From NCBI RefSeq assembly GCF_001006005.1, contig NZ_CP011254.1, positions 2,294,001 through 2,358,000 of the forward strand: a stretch of 64,000 bases of DNA, in the 5' to 3' direction. The DNA comes from Serratia fonticola (GTDB taxonomy: Bacteria > Pseudomonadota > Gammaproteobacteria > Enterobacterales > Enterobacteriaceae). This document shows, piece after piece, positions 38,290 to 47,250 of this stretch (its first letter is position 1; the number at the start of each line of letters is the position of its first letter). The notes under the pieces are model-generated. The model did no database searches. It saw only the letters and a list, made by a program, of their open reading frames with translations, and was not told where the DNA came from. A program made the translations under genes and the position numbers.

Positions 38290-40821
38290 ATGACATATAG
38301 TAATCACTCATCCACTACCGATTTATCGACACGTATGGGAAAAAATAATTCATCTCTGCGGATGAATCTTTCGCCACTCTACTTTGCCGGGCTGCTGGCT
38401 TTTGGCTGCGTCTCTGTGGCTAATGCGGCTATCGTTGCCGATGCCGGGCAGGCGTCTAGCCCTGCGGTTAATGCCGGGGCGAATGGGTCGACTGTGGTGA
38501 ATATCAACGCTGCGGGTAAAGGCGGTGTTTCGCATAATATCTTCAACCAGTTCAACGTTGATAAAAACGGTGTGGTGCTGAATAACAGCGTCGATGGTGC
38601 GAATAGCCAACTGGCGGGGAGTCTTGCGGGTAATGCGAATTTAAGCGGTGGGGCGGCCTCGGTGATCCTTAATGAGGTCAACTCTAATCGGGCCAACGTG
38701 TTAAATGGCATGGTGGAAGTTGCAGGTCAGCAGGCCCAGGTAATAATTGCTAACCCGGCCGGTATTACCTGTAGCGGCTGCGGATTTATTAATGCTGGCA
38801 GAGCAACGCTGACCACCGGTACTGCCCAGATTGCCGATGGTGCCATACAGGGATATAAAACGGAAAAAGGCAGCATTGTTATTAATGGCAATGGCCTGAA
38901 CAGCGGCGACAGTAATTATACCGATTTGATTGCCCGCTCGGTGGCGATTAATGCCGGTGTCTGGGCCAAGGATTTGAAAGTGACCACTGGCCGTAATAAC
39001 GTCAATGCGGACAACACCCAGGCTACTGCGCTGGCCTCGGCGTTGGGCAGACCTGGCGTCGGGATTGACGTTGCTGCTTTGGGGGGGATGTATGCCGGCA
39101 AGATCACCCTGGTGGGTACAGAAAGCGGAGTGGGCGTTCGTAATGCCGGTACCATCGCGGCTTCCACCTCAGACCTGGTGATGGACGTTAATGGTGTGCT
39201 GGATAACCGTTCAGGGACCCTATCCGCCGCACACGCCAACAAACTGAACACCGCAGGCACTATTAATAATACCAGGGGGAAAATCACCGGCGGGAACGGT
39301 GGTATCACTATCAATACCCATAAAAACCGCCTGACCAATACCAACGGCAACATAGCCGCTATCGGCTCTGTGAGCATCAATAGTGGGCAATTGAACAATA
39401 CCAACGGTATGGTGCAATCCAGTTCACAGGTCACTATCGATACCAATGGGCAGTTGCTGACCAATACTGGCCGCAATAACGATACCGGTATTTACAGCAC
39501 CTTGGGTATGACCCTGAAAACGGGTCAGTTGAACAATAACAATGGCCTGATCACCACCAGTGGTAACTCCACTATCATCAGCGGTGCGCTGGATAACCGT
39601 AATGGGCAGATTTTTGCCTTTGGTTCTTCGTCGTCCGATCTGTCGATGACCGTTGGCGGCACGCTTGATAACCGTGGCGGCGAAATAGCGGCTCAACATC
39701 AGGTAAATCTGTCTACCAGCAGTACGTTGAACAATAGCGCAAACGGCAAAATGAGTGCAGGTGACGATTTTAAGCTGACAACAAACAAAGCTGCGCTCAA
39801 TAACACCAACGGCTTGATTGAGTCGGCTGGGGCGTTGGATATCAACAGTGGGCTACTGACCAATAGAACCGGTAGTCTGCAAGCGACCAAGATGCTGAAC
39901 GTAAACACCAACGGCAGTAACCTGATCAACGAGAGTGGGCAGATCTCTGCAATGGGGGATATCCAGCTCGCCAATATCAACGCCATGGACAACCGGGATG
40001 GCAGTGTTAGCGGTGAGGGTAAGCTGTTGCTGCGAGCAAACAGCCTGGATAACCGCACGGGTGGGTTAACCTTGGACAAGGGCAATGACGTTCGCATCAA
40101 CAATGTCCTTAATAACAACTATGGCGTGATCCGAAGCGCGCTGGGTAGCACGGAGCTGTATGCCAGCACGGTCAACAACAATGCGGGCTTGTTGGGGGGG
40201 CAGGAAGTTCATGTGCATACCGACACATTGCGCAATGACGAGGGGCTGATTTTTGCCGAGAAGACGGCAGAAATAAAGGCGGCGACTCTCTATAACCGTA
40301 ATAGTGGGAATTTTGGTCGAGTGATGGGCGTGCATATCGATATGCCGGAGGACACTCAGGGGGGCATTATCAGCATGGGCGATCTGAGCATGACCGGTAA
40401 CCGGGTGTACAACAGTCGGGGTCTGATTGCTGCCAGCGGCGGCAACTTGAACATGAAGTATGCTGGCAACGTGGATAATAACCGCGGCACCCTTTCAAGT
40501 ATGACTTCTCTGTCGCTGCTGGCTAACCGCCTGGATAACGGCAATGGCACGATCTCTTCAACAGGTAGCAGTAGCGTAGAAGTGGCTTCAGCCTTTACCA
40601 ACAGCGGCTTGGTCCACGGTAGAGAAGGGCTGGATATTCGCGTCAACGGGGCATTGACCAACAGCGGTCAATTATGGTCCGACAAGGTCACCACGATCAA
40701 CAGCCAGAATTTAACTAACCGGCGCGGCGCGGTGATCGGCGGCCTGGAGGGGGTGAAACTGAACCTGACGGGGAGATACACCAATAACGGTGATGTAACT
40801 GGGCCGGTAATCAAAGAATAA
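38290..40821 (+). CDS. Filamentous hemagglutinin-like TPS-domain exoprotein (orphan TpsA)
   Basis: 843 residues from ATG 38290, which has AAGGA nine bases upstream; an in-frame GTG/ATG-type extension to 38188 has no ribosome site. A long signal peptide ends around VSVANA/A (residues 46-47). The two-partner-secretion domain (about 50-290) follows, with FNQFNVDKNGVVLNNS, the ANPAGITCSGCGFINAGRAT core (two cysteines) and LTTGTAQIADGAIQGY. The remaining 550 residues are about 25 repeats of roughly 20 residues (LDNRSGTL, LNNTNGMV, LDNRNGQI, LTNRTGSL), predicted to form a beta-helix. Full-size family members run to several thousand residues, so this one is short. No TpsB transporter, toxin tip or immunity gene is adjacent. 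A terminator closes the gene. Likely a surface or secreted adhesin exported by a TpsB encoded elsewhere. Confidence 0.88.
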   Translation: MTYSNHSSTTDLSTRMGKNNSSLRMNLSPLYFAGLLAFGCVSVANAAIVADAGQASSPAVNAGANGSTVVNINAAGKGGVSHNIFNQFNVDKNGVVLNNSVDGANSQLAGSLAGNANLSGGAASVILNEVNSNRANVLNGMVEVAGQQAQVIIANPAGITCSGCGFINAGRATLTTGTAQIADGAIQGYKTEKGSIVINGNGLNSGDSNYTDLIARSVAINAGVWAKDLKVTTGRNNVNADNTQATALASALGRPGVGIDVAALGGMYAGKITLVGTESGVGVRNAGTIAASTSDLVMDVNGVLDNRSGTLSAAHANKLNTAGTINNTRGKITGGNGGITINTHKNRLTNTNGNIAAIGSVSINSGQLNNTNGMVQSSSQVTIDTNGQLLTNTGRNNDTGIYSTLGMTLKTGQLNNNNGLITTSGNSTIISGALDNRNGQIFAFGSSSSDLSMTVGGTLDNRGGEIAAQHQVNLSTSSTLNNSANGKMSAGDDFKLTTNKAALNNTNGLIESAGALDINSGLLTNRTGSLQATKMLNVNTNGSNLINESGQISAMGDIQLANINAMDNRDGSVSGEGKLLLRANSLDNRTGGLTLDKGNDVRINNVLNNNYGVIRSALGSTELYASTVNNNAGLLGGQEVHVHTDTLRNDEGLIFAEKTAEIKAATLYNRNSGNFGRVMGVHIDMPEDTQGGIISMGDLSMTGNRVYNSRGLIAASGGNLNMKYAGNVDNNRGTLSSMTSLSLLANRLDNGNGTISSTGSSSVEVASAFTNSGLVHGREGLDIRVNGALTNSGQLWSDKVTTINSQNLTNRRGAVIGGLEGVKLNLTGRYTNNGDVTGPVIKE

Positions 40822-40838
40822 TCGCGTAAATCTCTTTT

Positions 40839-40866
40839 ACGGGTGCCTATTCAGGCACCCGTTTTT
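40839..40866 (+). terminator. Terminator after the hemagglutinin-like gene
   Basis: ACGGGTGCC (40839-40847) pairs with GGCACCCGT (40854-40862), then TTTT. Its presence 17 bases past the stop argues that the reading frame ends naturally and is not a recent truncation. Confidence 0.9.
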
Positions 40867-40887
40867 ACTTATCTCTCAGAGCCAGCG

Positions 40888-41196
40888 CTACCGATAAAGT
40901 ATCGCCTGTGAATACCACTGGCCCGGCACGATGGTTTCGCTGTTCATGATGATCATGTAATAGCGTGCCCCGCTGGCGTTAGCTTTGCGCTGGATCTCGG
41001 CTTCCACGTTCATCGGGCTGCCATGCACCAGCGCGCTGATCGTTCCCATTTTCTCCAACTCGGTGGTTTGGGCGCGGGTGATCTCTTGTGCCTGAGAGGT
41101 AGGCGGGGGTGGGGGTTTGGGCGTGGTTTTAAATACGCTGCAGCCGGATAACAAACCAAACAGCAATAGGGTGATCAACGTACGGGAAAGATTCAT
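40888..41196 (-). CDS. bsmA: DUF1471 lipoprotein BsmA (biofilm stress and motility)
   Basis: A 102-residue lipoprotein. The signal MNLSRTLITLLLFGLLSGC has lipobox LSGC (Cys19). It is followed by a proline-rich linker (KPPPPPT) and a YhcN/DUF1471 domain ending VPGQWYSQAILYR. E. coli BsmA (YjfO) is linked to peroxide tolerance in biofilms. I chose ATG 41196 because it gives a proper lipoprotein signal; the frame extends 8 residues further upstream to a weaker start. It is divergent from yjfP and convergent with the hemagglutinin-like gene. The small related gene yjfY is 940 bases away on the same strand. Confidence 0.9.
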   Translation of the reverse strand: MNLSRTLITLLLFGLLSGCSVFKTTPKPPPPPTSQAQEITRAQTTELEKMGTISALVHGSPMNVEAEIQRKANASGARYYMIIMNSETIVPGQWYSQAILYR

Positions 41197-41295
41197 GCTG
41201 GCCTCATTACTCTTTCGCATAGAGTAGAATGGGTTGAACTAAGGTTTCGGGCCGATTTTTGCCATCATAGAGAAGATTGGGCACAGGGGGAATAC

Positions 41296-42048
41296 ATGAT
41301 CGAGATCCATGATGAGCGGGTGGGTGACGTTGCGGTGATCCATGCAGTGCCTGCCGGGCGCTATGAGCAGCCGTTGCCCACTATCTTCTTCTATCACGGC
41401 TATACCTCATCGAAAGAGGTGTACGCCTATTTTGCCTATGGGCTGGCCAAGGTCGGTTTCCGGGTGGTGCTGCCCGATTGTGCGATGCACGGTGAGCGGT
41501 TTGATGGTGATGAAGCACGGCGGCTGGCGCATTTCTGGGAAATCCTCAAAAGTAACGTCGATGAGTTACCTGCGCTCAAAACGCACTTTGAGCAGCGTGG
41601 GCTAATTGCCGGGGATCGCATTGGCGTGGCGGGCGCTTCGATGGGGGGCATGACCACCTTAGGGGCCTTTACCCGTTATCCTTGGGTGAAAGCGGCCGCC
41701 AGCCTGATGGGGTCGGGCTACTTTACCTCACTGGCGCAGACGCTGTATCCGCCATTGGATGCGCAGGGTCAGCCACTGGAGCAGTCCGCGCTCAAGGCAC
41801 GTCTTGCGCCCTTGGTCTCTTATGAGGTTGAGCAGCATTGGGAGCGTTTTGCCGGGAGGCCGTTGCTGTTATGGCATGGTGAAACCGATGATGTGGTGCC
41901 AGCGGTGGAGAGTGAGCGCTTGGCCAGTGAGTTACGCCAGCGCGGCCTGGATCGGAGGTTGACCTACCTCACTGAAGCGGAAGTACGCCATCGTATTACC
42001 CCTGGGGCGTTGAACGCTACCGCCGCTTTCTTCCAGGGTTCACTGTAA
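41296..42048 (+). CDS. yjfP: Alpha/beta-hydrolase esterase YjfP
   Basis: Serine esterase of the alpha/beta-hydrolase fold, 250 residues; E. coli YjfP shows activity on short acyl esters. The oxyanion region is FFYHGYTSSKE. The nucleophile is Ser115 in VAGASMGGMT (G-x-S-x-G). An acidic residue lies in WHGETDDVVP and the catalytic histidine is probably in EVRHRITPG. GGGGGAAT precedes ATG 41296. It lies alone between two divergently oriented DUF1471 genes. The natural substrate is not known, and the sugar operon (ula) found beside it in E. coli is absent. Confidence 0.92.
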   Translation: MIEIHDERVGDVAVIHAVPAGRYEQPLPTIFFYHGYTSSKEVYAYFAYGLAKVGFRVVLPDCAMHGERFDGDEARRLAHFWEILKSNVDELPALKTHFEQRGLIAGDRIGVAGASMGGMTTLGAFTRYPWVKAAASLMGSGYFTSLAQTLYPPLDAQGQPLEQSALKARLAPLVSYEVEQHWERFAGRPLLLWHGETDDVVPAVESERLASELRQRGLDRRLTYLTEAEVRHRITPGALNATAAFFQGSL

Positions 42049-42070
42049 AAAGCCCCCGAGGGAGGGGGCA
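42047..42070 (-). terminator. Terminator for yjfY, shared with yjfP
   Basis: GCCCCC (42052-42057) / GGGGGC (42064-42069) stem. On the minus strand it is followed by a T-run (TTTTT), so it mainly stops leftward transcription from yjfY; the hairpin also directly follows the yjfP stop. Confidence 0.75.
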
Positions 42071-42136
42071 AGGCATGGCTGTTACTGATCGACCGCCTCT
42101 TGGTGCGGCAGGGTTCCCTGGTGCTGCATTTTTCGG

Positions 42137-42403
42137 TTAGCGATAAAGCTCGGCGCTGACGTGGATAGACGCGGTGCTGCCTGGCTCATGTAGCGCAACA
42201 ATCCGGTAAGCGCTGGCGCCGCGTTGATCGGCAATCTTGTTGATTTGGGACGTCGCGTCGTCGGGCGAAACCACTTCCTGAGTCAGGCTGACGAAGCCAA
42301 TGCTTTGGCGCTCTGCGGCCTGGCGTGCGGTGATTTCAGTGGCGGCCATGGCGTTGGCGGAAAGCAGCAACGCGATAGCGGTAGCGATGGTGATACGTTT
42401 CAT
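42137..42403 (-). CDS. yjfY: DUF1471 periplasmic protein, YjfY-like
   Basis: 88 residues: signal peptide MKRITIATAIALLLSANAMA (cleavage near residue 20) and a single YhcN/DUF1471 domain ending in PGSTASIHVSAELYR. E. coli YjfY ends similarly (MHASADIYR, from memory) and sits just upstream of rpsF, as here. I chose ATG 42403 for its signal peptide and GAGAGG upstream; the longer frame adds 22 residues that spoil the signal. DUF1471 proteins are small stress- and biofilm-related periplasmic proteins with no known enzyme activity. Confidence 0.85.
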   Translation of the reverse strand: MKRITIATAIALLLSANAMAATEITARQAAERQSIGFVSLTQEVVSPDDATSQINKIADQRGASAYRIVALHEPGSTASIHVSAELYR

Positions 42404-42584
42404 TGGTGCCTCTCTTAACTCTTTGCTACAGCGGCGTGTCACGTGGGCCACCGCCGATATACTGCTCATTAAGCAAAAAGTTATTTATCAATATTGAATA
42501 ACTGCAACCCTTTATCGCTGCGCTTTCTGCGGCGGATAATTTAACTTTAGTCCGATAGTCAGGATTAAAAAGGGGGGGATTTTG

Positions 42585-42731
42585 ATGGCCTTGTTCAAAA
42601 AAAATGATAATGATTTCCAGTGGGCTGATGATTTTGTTGAAGGATTTTTAAAACCTATGGATCGGCATACATCGCTTTTTCTGTCAGCAAATCGTGCTAT
42701 TTCTCGTGGCCTTACGCATAAACCTCAATAA
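42585..42731 (+). CDS. Candidate small protein of 48 residues
   Basis: An open frame ATG-TAA reading MALFKKNDNDFQWADDFVEG then FLKPMDRHTSLFLSANRAIS then RGLTHKPQ. A strong purine run GGGGGGGA lies 6 bases ahead of the ATG. The codons are rich in A and T, unlike the flanking genes. I do not recognise the family and see no signal peptide or obvious membrane helix; the N-terminal half is acidic and aromatic, the C-terminal end basic. It ends 15 bases before the rpsF promoter -35 box, in a stretch otherwise empty between yjfY and rpsF. It could be a real orphan small gene or a chance frame. Confidence 0.4.
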   Translation: MALFKKNDNDFQWADDFVEGFLKPMDRHTSLFLSANRAISRGLTHKPQ

Positions 42732-42745
42732 ATCCTACTCAGTCC

Positions 42746-42774
42746 TTGAGTTCCCCCCCTTGCGCCGGTATGAT
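42746..42774 (+). promoter_or_regulatory. rpsF operon promoter
   Basis: TTGAGT (42746-42751), a 17-base spacer and TATGAT (42769-42774), followed by a GC-containing discriminator. It fits a strong housekeeping promoter about 100 bases ahead of rpsF. Confidence 0.75.
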
Positions 42775-42781
42775 TACGCGT

Positions 42782-43273
<492 letters not shown>

Positions 43274-43281
43274 TTGCTGTC

Positions 43282-43831
<550 letters not shown>

Positions 43832-43858
43832 TCGGCCACTGTCCATTAACGACTTTGA

Positions 43859-44323
<465 letters not shown>

Positions 44324-44344
44324 TCGGCTTTAGTACACCAAGTT

Positions 44345-44377
44345 AAAACGCCAGCCTAGTGCTGGCGTTTTGCTTTT
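44345..44377 (+). terminator. Terminator of the rpsF operon
   Basis: AAAACGCCAGC (44345-44355) pairs with GCTGGCGTTTT (44361-44371), then GCTTTT. Confidence 0.92.
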
Positions 44378-44433
44378 CAGCGCCGGGTAAAACGCGCTAC
44401 TCTGAGGCCATCTGTTGGCAAGGAGAGGCGAAA

Positions 44434-44793
44434 ATGGCAGAAATTATCTTACAGCGAGTCTACGATTTCAGCGGCCCGGCACCGGAGCACTGCTATTTGA
44501 CCGACCGGCTATGGCCGCGCGGTGTGAGTAAGGAGAGATTGCAGGGCGTCATCTGGCTTAAGCAGGTGGCACCGGATACGGCGTTACGCCAGTGGTTTCA
44601 TCAGCATACCGACCAGTGGGATGAGTTTGTTGCACTCTATCGCCAACAGTTGGTCGCCAATGAGGCCTGGCAGCCGCTGGTGGCGTTGTTAAAGCGAGGT
44701 GAGCCGTTGACCTTGCTGTATGGCAGTAAGGACACACAGCACAACCAGGGGGTTGTACTGCGTGATTTTTTGCTGGACCAGCTTAAAGATTAG
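44434..44793 (+). CDS. DUF488 family protein
   Basis: 119 residues. The hallmark motif is YLTDRLWPRGVSKERLQGVI, with the later GEPLTLLYGSKDTQHNQGVVL, as in the YeaO-type DUF488 family. ATG 44434 has AAGGAGAGG upstream; an in-frame start 25 codons earlier overlaps the rplI terminator and is rejected. The function of the family is unknown. It is read alone, convergent with ytfB, whose stop it overlaps by 4 bases. E. coli does not have this gene at this site as I recall, so it is a local insertion. Confidence 0.85.
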   Translation: MAEIILQRVYDFSGPAPEHCYLTDRLWPRGVSKERLQGVIWLKQVAPDTALRQWFHQHTDQWDEFVALYRQQLVANEAWQPLVALLKRGEPLTLLYGSKDTQHNQGVVLRDFLLDQLKD

Positions 44794-45458
44794 CGAACGC
44801 GCAGGTAACTGCCATCGTTCTGGCGGCGGAACAGGGCTTCCCTGTTATCCACGGTGGTGACTGAGAGCGCGGTGATCACACCGTTGGCATTGCGTTCGAT
44901 ACGCACTTCTTGCCCGGCCTTCAGATTGCTGAGTGGCTTATCGTTGCCTTCAACTCGCGCCATGGCAAACACCTCGTTCACCGGCAGGTTGTTGTCACGG
45001 AACAGCTGCGCCAGAGTTTGGCCAGCCTGGATTTGATATCGCTGCCAGCTATCGCTTTCGCCTGCCGTTTGTTGGCCATCGTTTTGTAACTGAGCCTGCA
45101 ACGGTATCTGGTTTTCCTGGCTGGTGACCGGGAACGGACGCGCGTTATCGTCGGAATACGGCCAAAGCAGCGACAGTAGCAGGATAGCACCAAAAATAAT
45201 CACCCAACGGCGGTGAAAATAGGGCAGCGGTTCCATCCAGTGGAGGCTGTCCGGCAGGTGCCATATTTTCAGCAACAACGCTTTGAGCCTTTGCCCCTTG
45301 CCGCTCTGCTGTGGCGGTGGTGAGTCCGGCTCATCTGTGGTTGCTGGCGTTTCCGGTGCCGGGCCAGGCTTCAGGCGTTGGCTCAGGTTCAGCCAGGTGC
45401 GCAGCAATGGCTGGTAGACACGGGTGGTTTTCCTTCTCCTGGGCGCGATTCTGCCCAT
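44790..45458 (-). CDS. ytfB: OapA-family cell-envelope protein YtfB
   Basis: 222 residues. A basic and proline-rich cytoplasmic N-terminus is followed by the conserved HWMEPLPYFHRRW stretch, one transmembrane helix (about 84-102, VIIFGAILLLSLLW) and a periplasmic linker. The C-terminal OapA/LysM-like domain reads QRYQIQAGQTLAQLFRDNNL, EVFAMARVEGNDKPLSNLKA, and ends DGSYLRVR. E. coli YtfB is linked to cell division and glycan binding. ATG 45458 follows GAGAGG. It is divergent from fklB as in E. coli, though 341 bases apart because a decayed repeat lies between. Confidence 0.9.
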   Translation of the reverse strand: MGRIAPRRRKTTRVYQPLLRTWLNLSQRLKPGPAPETPATTDEPDSPPPQQSGKGQRLKALLLKIWHLPDSLHWMEPLPYFHRRWVIIFGAILLLSLLWPYSDDNARPFPVTSQENQIPLQAQLQNDGQQTAGESDSWQRYQIQAGQTLAQLFRDNNLPVNEVFAMARVEGNDKPLSNLKAGQEVRIERNANGVITALSVTTVDNREALFRRQNDGSYLRVR

Positions 45459-45799
45459 GGTGACCTCTCTTCAACTGCGTAAATTTGTCACTTTACAAAA
45501 AGTGTATCGCTGACCCCAGTATACCCTATGGTTTCAAGCCGCAGTGCACTTGTGCACCTTGAGGGGCGAATAGTCTCTGTACTGCGCCACTTCGGTGCCG
45601 GCCTTGAGCCATACCGGGTCTATATCGCTAACTGTTTGAAGCGATTGGTAGCCGAGAGAATAATGACACCAAACGTTAACAGCAGGTTATTGTTTCTTTT
45701 TCTACGACAAAAGTCATCATTCTCCACACAAGATTTTACCCGGCTTTGCCGCGCTGTTATGCTGCGCTTTCGACTTTTTACAGACTAAAGGAAAACCCC
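45459..45799. other. ytfB-fklB divergent intergenic region
   Basis: 341 bases without a gene. It contains the decayed palindromic element at 45522-45620 (listed separately) and presumably the promoters of ytfB and fklB. A frame starting at 45528 could be read for 86 residues, but it runs through the palindrome, has no ribosome site and resembles nothing I know. Confidence 0.6.
45522..45620. repeat. Probable decayed relative of the 123-base palindromic element
   Basis: It begins TACCC, then TTTCAAGCCGCAG (13 bases identical to 51347-51359), then TGCACTTGT, also found in the intact element after ten further bases. The far end is CTTGAGCCATACCGGGT, giving imperfect end symmetry (TATGGTTTCAAG with CTTGAGCCATA). 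The middle differs from the intact copy, so this looks like a deleted or diverged member. Confidence 0.5.
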
Positions 45800-46420
45800 A
45801 TGACAACCCCTTCTTTTGATAGCGTTGAAGCGCAAGCAAGTTACGGGATTGGTTTACAGGTCGGTCAGCAACTGCAAGAGTCCGGCCTGCAAGGTTTACA
45901 ACCAGAAGCTCTGCTGGCTGGCCTGCGTGACGCGCTGGAAGGGAATGCCCCGGCGGTTCCGGTAGATGTGGTCCATCGTGCGCTGCGCGAAATCCACGAA
46001 CGTGCGGATGCTGTACGCCTTGAGCGCCAGCAGGCGATGGCCGTTGAAGGCCAGAAGTTCCTGGAAGATAACGCCAAGCGTGACGAAGTGACGCTGACTG
46101 AGTCTGGCCTGCAGTTCTCCGTGCTGGAGCAGGGCAATGGCCCAATCCCATCACGTCAGGATCGCGTGCGTGTGCATTACACCGGCCGCCTGATCAACGG
46201 TGATGTGTTCGACAGCTCAGTTGAACGTGGTCAACCTGCCGAGTTCCCAGTCAGCGGCGTGATCCCAGGCTGGATCGAAGCCCTGACGCTGATGCCGGTT
46301 GGCTCCAAGTGGCAGCTGTATATCCCTCACAACCTGGCCTATGGCGAGCGTGGTGCAGGCGCATCCATCCCGCCATTCAGCGCGCTGGTGTTTGACGTTG
46401 AGTTGCTCGAAATTCTGTAA
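45800..46420 (+). CDS. fklB: FKBP-type peptidyl-prolyl isomerase FklB (FKBP22)
   Basis: Proline isomerase, 206 residues. An N-terminal helical dimerisation domain (about 1-90, [20 protein letters not shown]) joins the C-terminal FKBP domain: [60 protein letters not shown]. There is no signal peptide, so it is cytoplasmic as in the E. coli protein. ATG 45800 has AAAGGAAA upstream; the frame continues 18 residues further without a ribosome site. A hairpin terminator follows. Confidence 0.97.
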   Translation: MTTPSFDSVEAQASYGIGLQVGQQLQESGLQGLQPEALLAGLRDALEGNAPAVPVDVVHRALREIHERADAVRLERQQAMAVEGQKFLEDNAKRDEVTLTESGLQFSVLEQGNGPIPSRQDRVRVHYTGRLINGDVFDSSVERGQPAEFPVSGVIPGWIEALTLMPVGSKWQLYIPHNLAYGERGAGASIPPFSALVFDVELLEIL

Positions 46421-46440
46421 TCGGCTCTAGTGTTACAGTA

Positions 46441-46466
46441 AGGGCGCCTCACGGCGCCCTGGTTTT
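46441..46466. terminator. Terminator between fklB and ytfE
   Basis: AGGGCGCC (46441-46448) pairs with GGCGCCCT (46453-46460), then GGTTTT. It lies between convergent genes and can serve fklB; on the ytfE side the hairpin also follows the stop closely. Confidence 0.8.
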
Positions 46467-47130
46467 ATCTGCCGCTCAGTGCGCGTGGGAACAGCAAGTT
46501 GTTCTCCAGATGGATATGCTCCATCAGATCGCTGATAAACGTATTGATACCGTTGTACAGCGCTTGCCAGGTATTACAGGCCCCTTCCGGTGGCGTGACG
46601 TTGTTGGTGAGGAATTTCACCACCTCCAACTGTTCGCCAGCCTCATCATGCTCATGTTCCATCACCGAAATCGGCCCTGCCGCCTGTTGCCCCATGCCTT
46701 GTTTAATCAGCGGGAACAGGATCTGTTCTTCCTTCATCATGTGATTTTCCAGATCCAGCCGGATCAGGTTTAGCTGCTTGGCCAGCCCGCGTGGGCAGGT
46801 GGGCTTGTCGCCGTGGACGCGTTCAACCTTTTCCGCCATCAATACCAGTTCTGACAGCTGTTCGCGGTGGCGTTGGTGGAAGCGTGGCAGGATGTAATCG
46901 ATGATCTCAGCCAGCGGGGCCAGGCGCCAATCGCGGGTATCCACCGGGTCTGCCGCCAGTGCGGCCAGCTCACTTTCCAACTTATCCAGATCCAGTTCTT
47001 TGCGGCTGGCAGCGCGCTCCAGGGTTTGTTTCCCCCCACAGCAGAAGTCCAAATCGTAGTCGCGGAACAGCTTGCTGGCTCGTGGGATTGCAATGGCGAG
47101 TGCGCCTAGGGATTGATTACGGTAATCCAT
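46465..47130 (-). CDS. ytfE: Iron-sulfur cluster repair di-iron protein YtfE (RIC)
   Basis: Hemerythrin-like di-iron protein, 221 residues, that helps rebuild iron-sulfur clusters after nitrosative and oxidative damage. The N-terminal domain has the paired cysteines of [12 protein letters not shown] (Cys30, Cys31). The helical C-terminal domain carries conserved His and Glu metal ligands in [39 protein letters not shown] and [18 protein letters not shown] precedes ATG 47130. It stands alone between cpdB and fklB with an NsrR-type operator upstream, so NO induction is expected; nsrR itself is at 32348. Confidence 0.97.
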   Translation of the reverse strand: MDYRNQSLGALAIAIPRASKLFRDYDLDFCCGGKQTLERAASRKELDLDKLESELAALAADPVDTRDWRLAPLAEIIDYILPRFHQRHREQLSELVLMAEKVERVHGDKPTCPRGLAKQLNLIRLDLENHMMKEEQILFPLIKQGMGQQAAGPISVMEHEHDEAGEQLEVVKFLTNNVTPPEGACNTWQALYNGINTFISDLMEHIHLENNLLFPRALSGR

Positions 47131-47160
47131 GATGATGCCCCTTTAAAGGAAGAAATCTAT

Positions 47161-47183
47161 AACATGTATTTTAAATGCAATTT
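47161..47183 (-). promoter_or_regulatory. NsrR operator of ytfE
   Basis: AACATGTATTT-T-AAATGCAATTT is an 11-1-11 inverted repeat close to the NsrR consensus AANATGYATTT-N-AAATRCATNTT. The arms agree at 8 of 11 positions. It lies about 30 bases ahead of the ytfE start. ytfE is a classic NsrR target in E. coli. Confidence 0.8.
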
Positions 47184-47215
47184 AAAGGGTGCGCTATGGT
47201 TAAAAAGGGGTAGAA

Positions 47216-47242
47216 CCAAAAAGGCGCGCCGTAACGCGCCTA
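47216..47242 (-). terminator. Terminator of cpdB
   Basis: On the minus strand AGGCGCG pairs with CGCGCCT and runs into TTTTTGG. It separates cpdB from the downstream ytfE promoter. Confidence 0.85.
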
Positions 47243-47250
47243 ACACTCAA

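Noticed and set aside
38290..40821. The hemagglutinin-like gene as a CdiA-type contact-dependent inhibition toxin
   Set aside because: There is no CdiB/TpsB, no VENN or pretoxin motif, no C-terminal toxin and no small immunity gene; the gene ends at a terminator after 843 codons.
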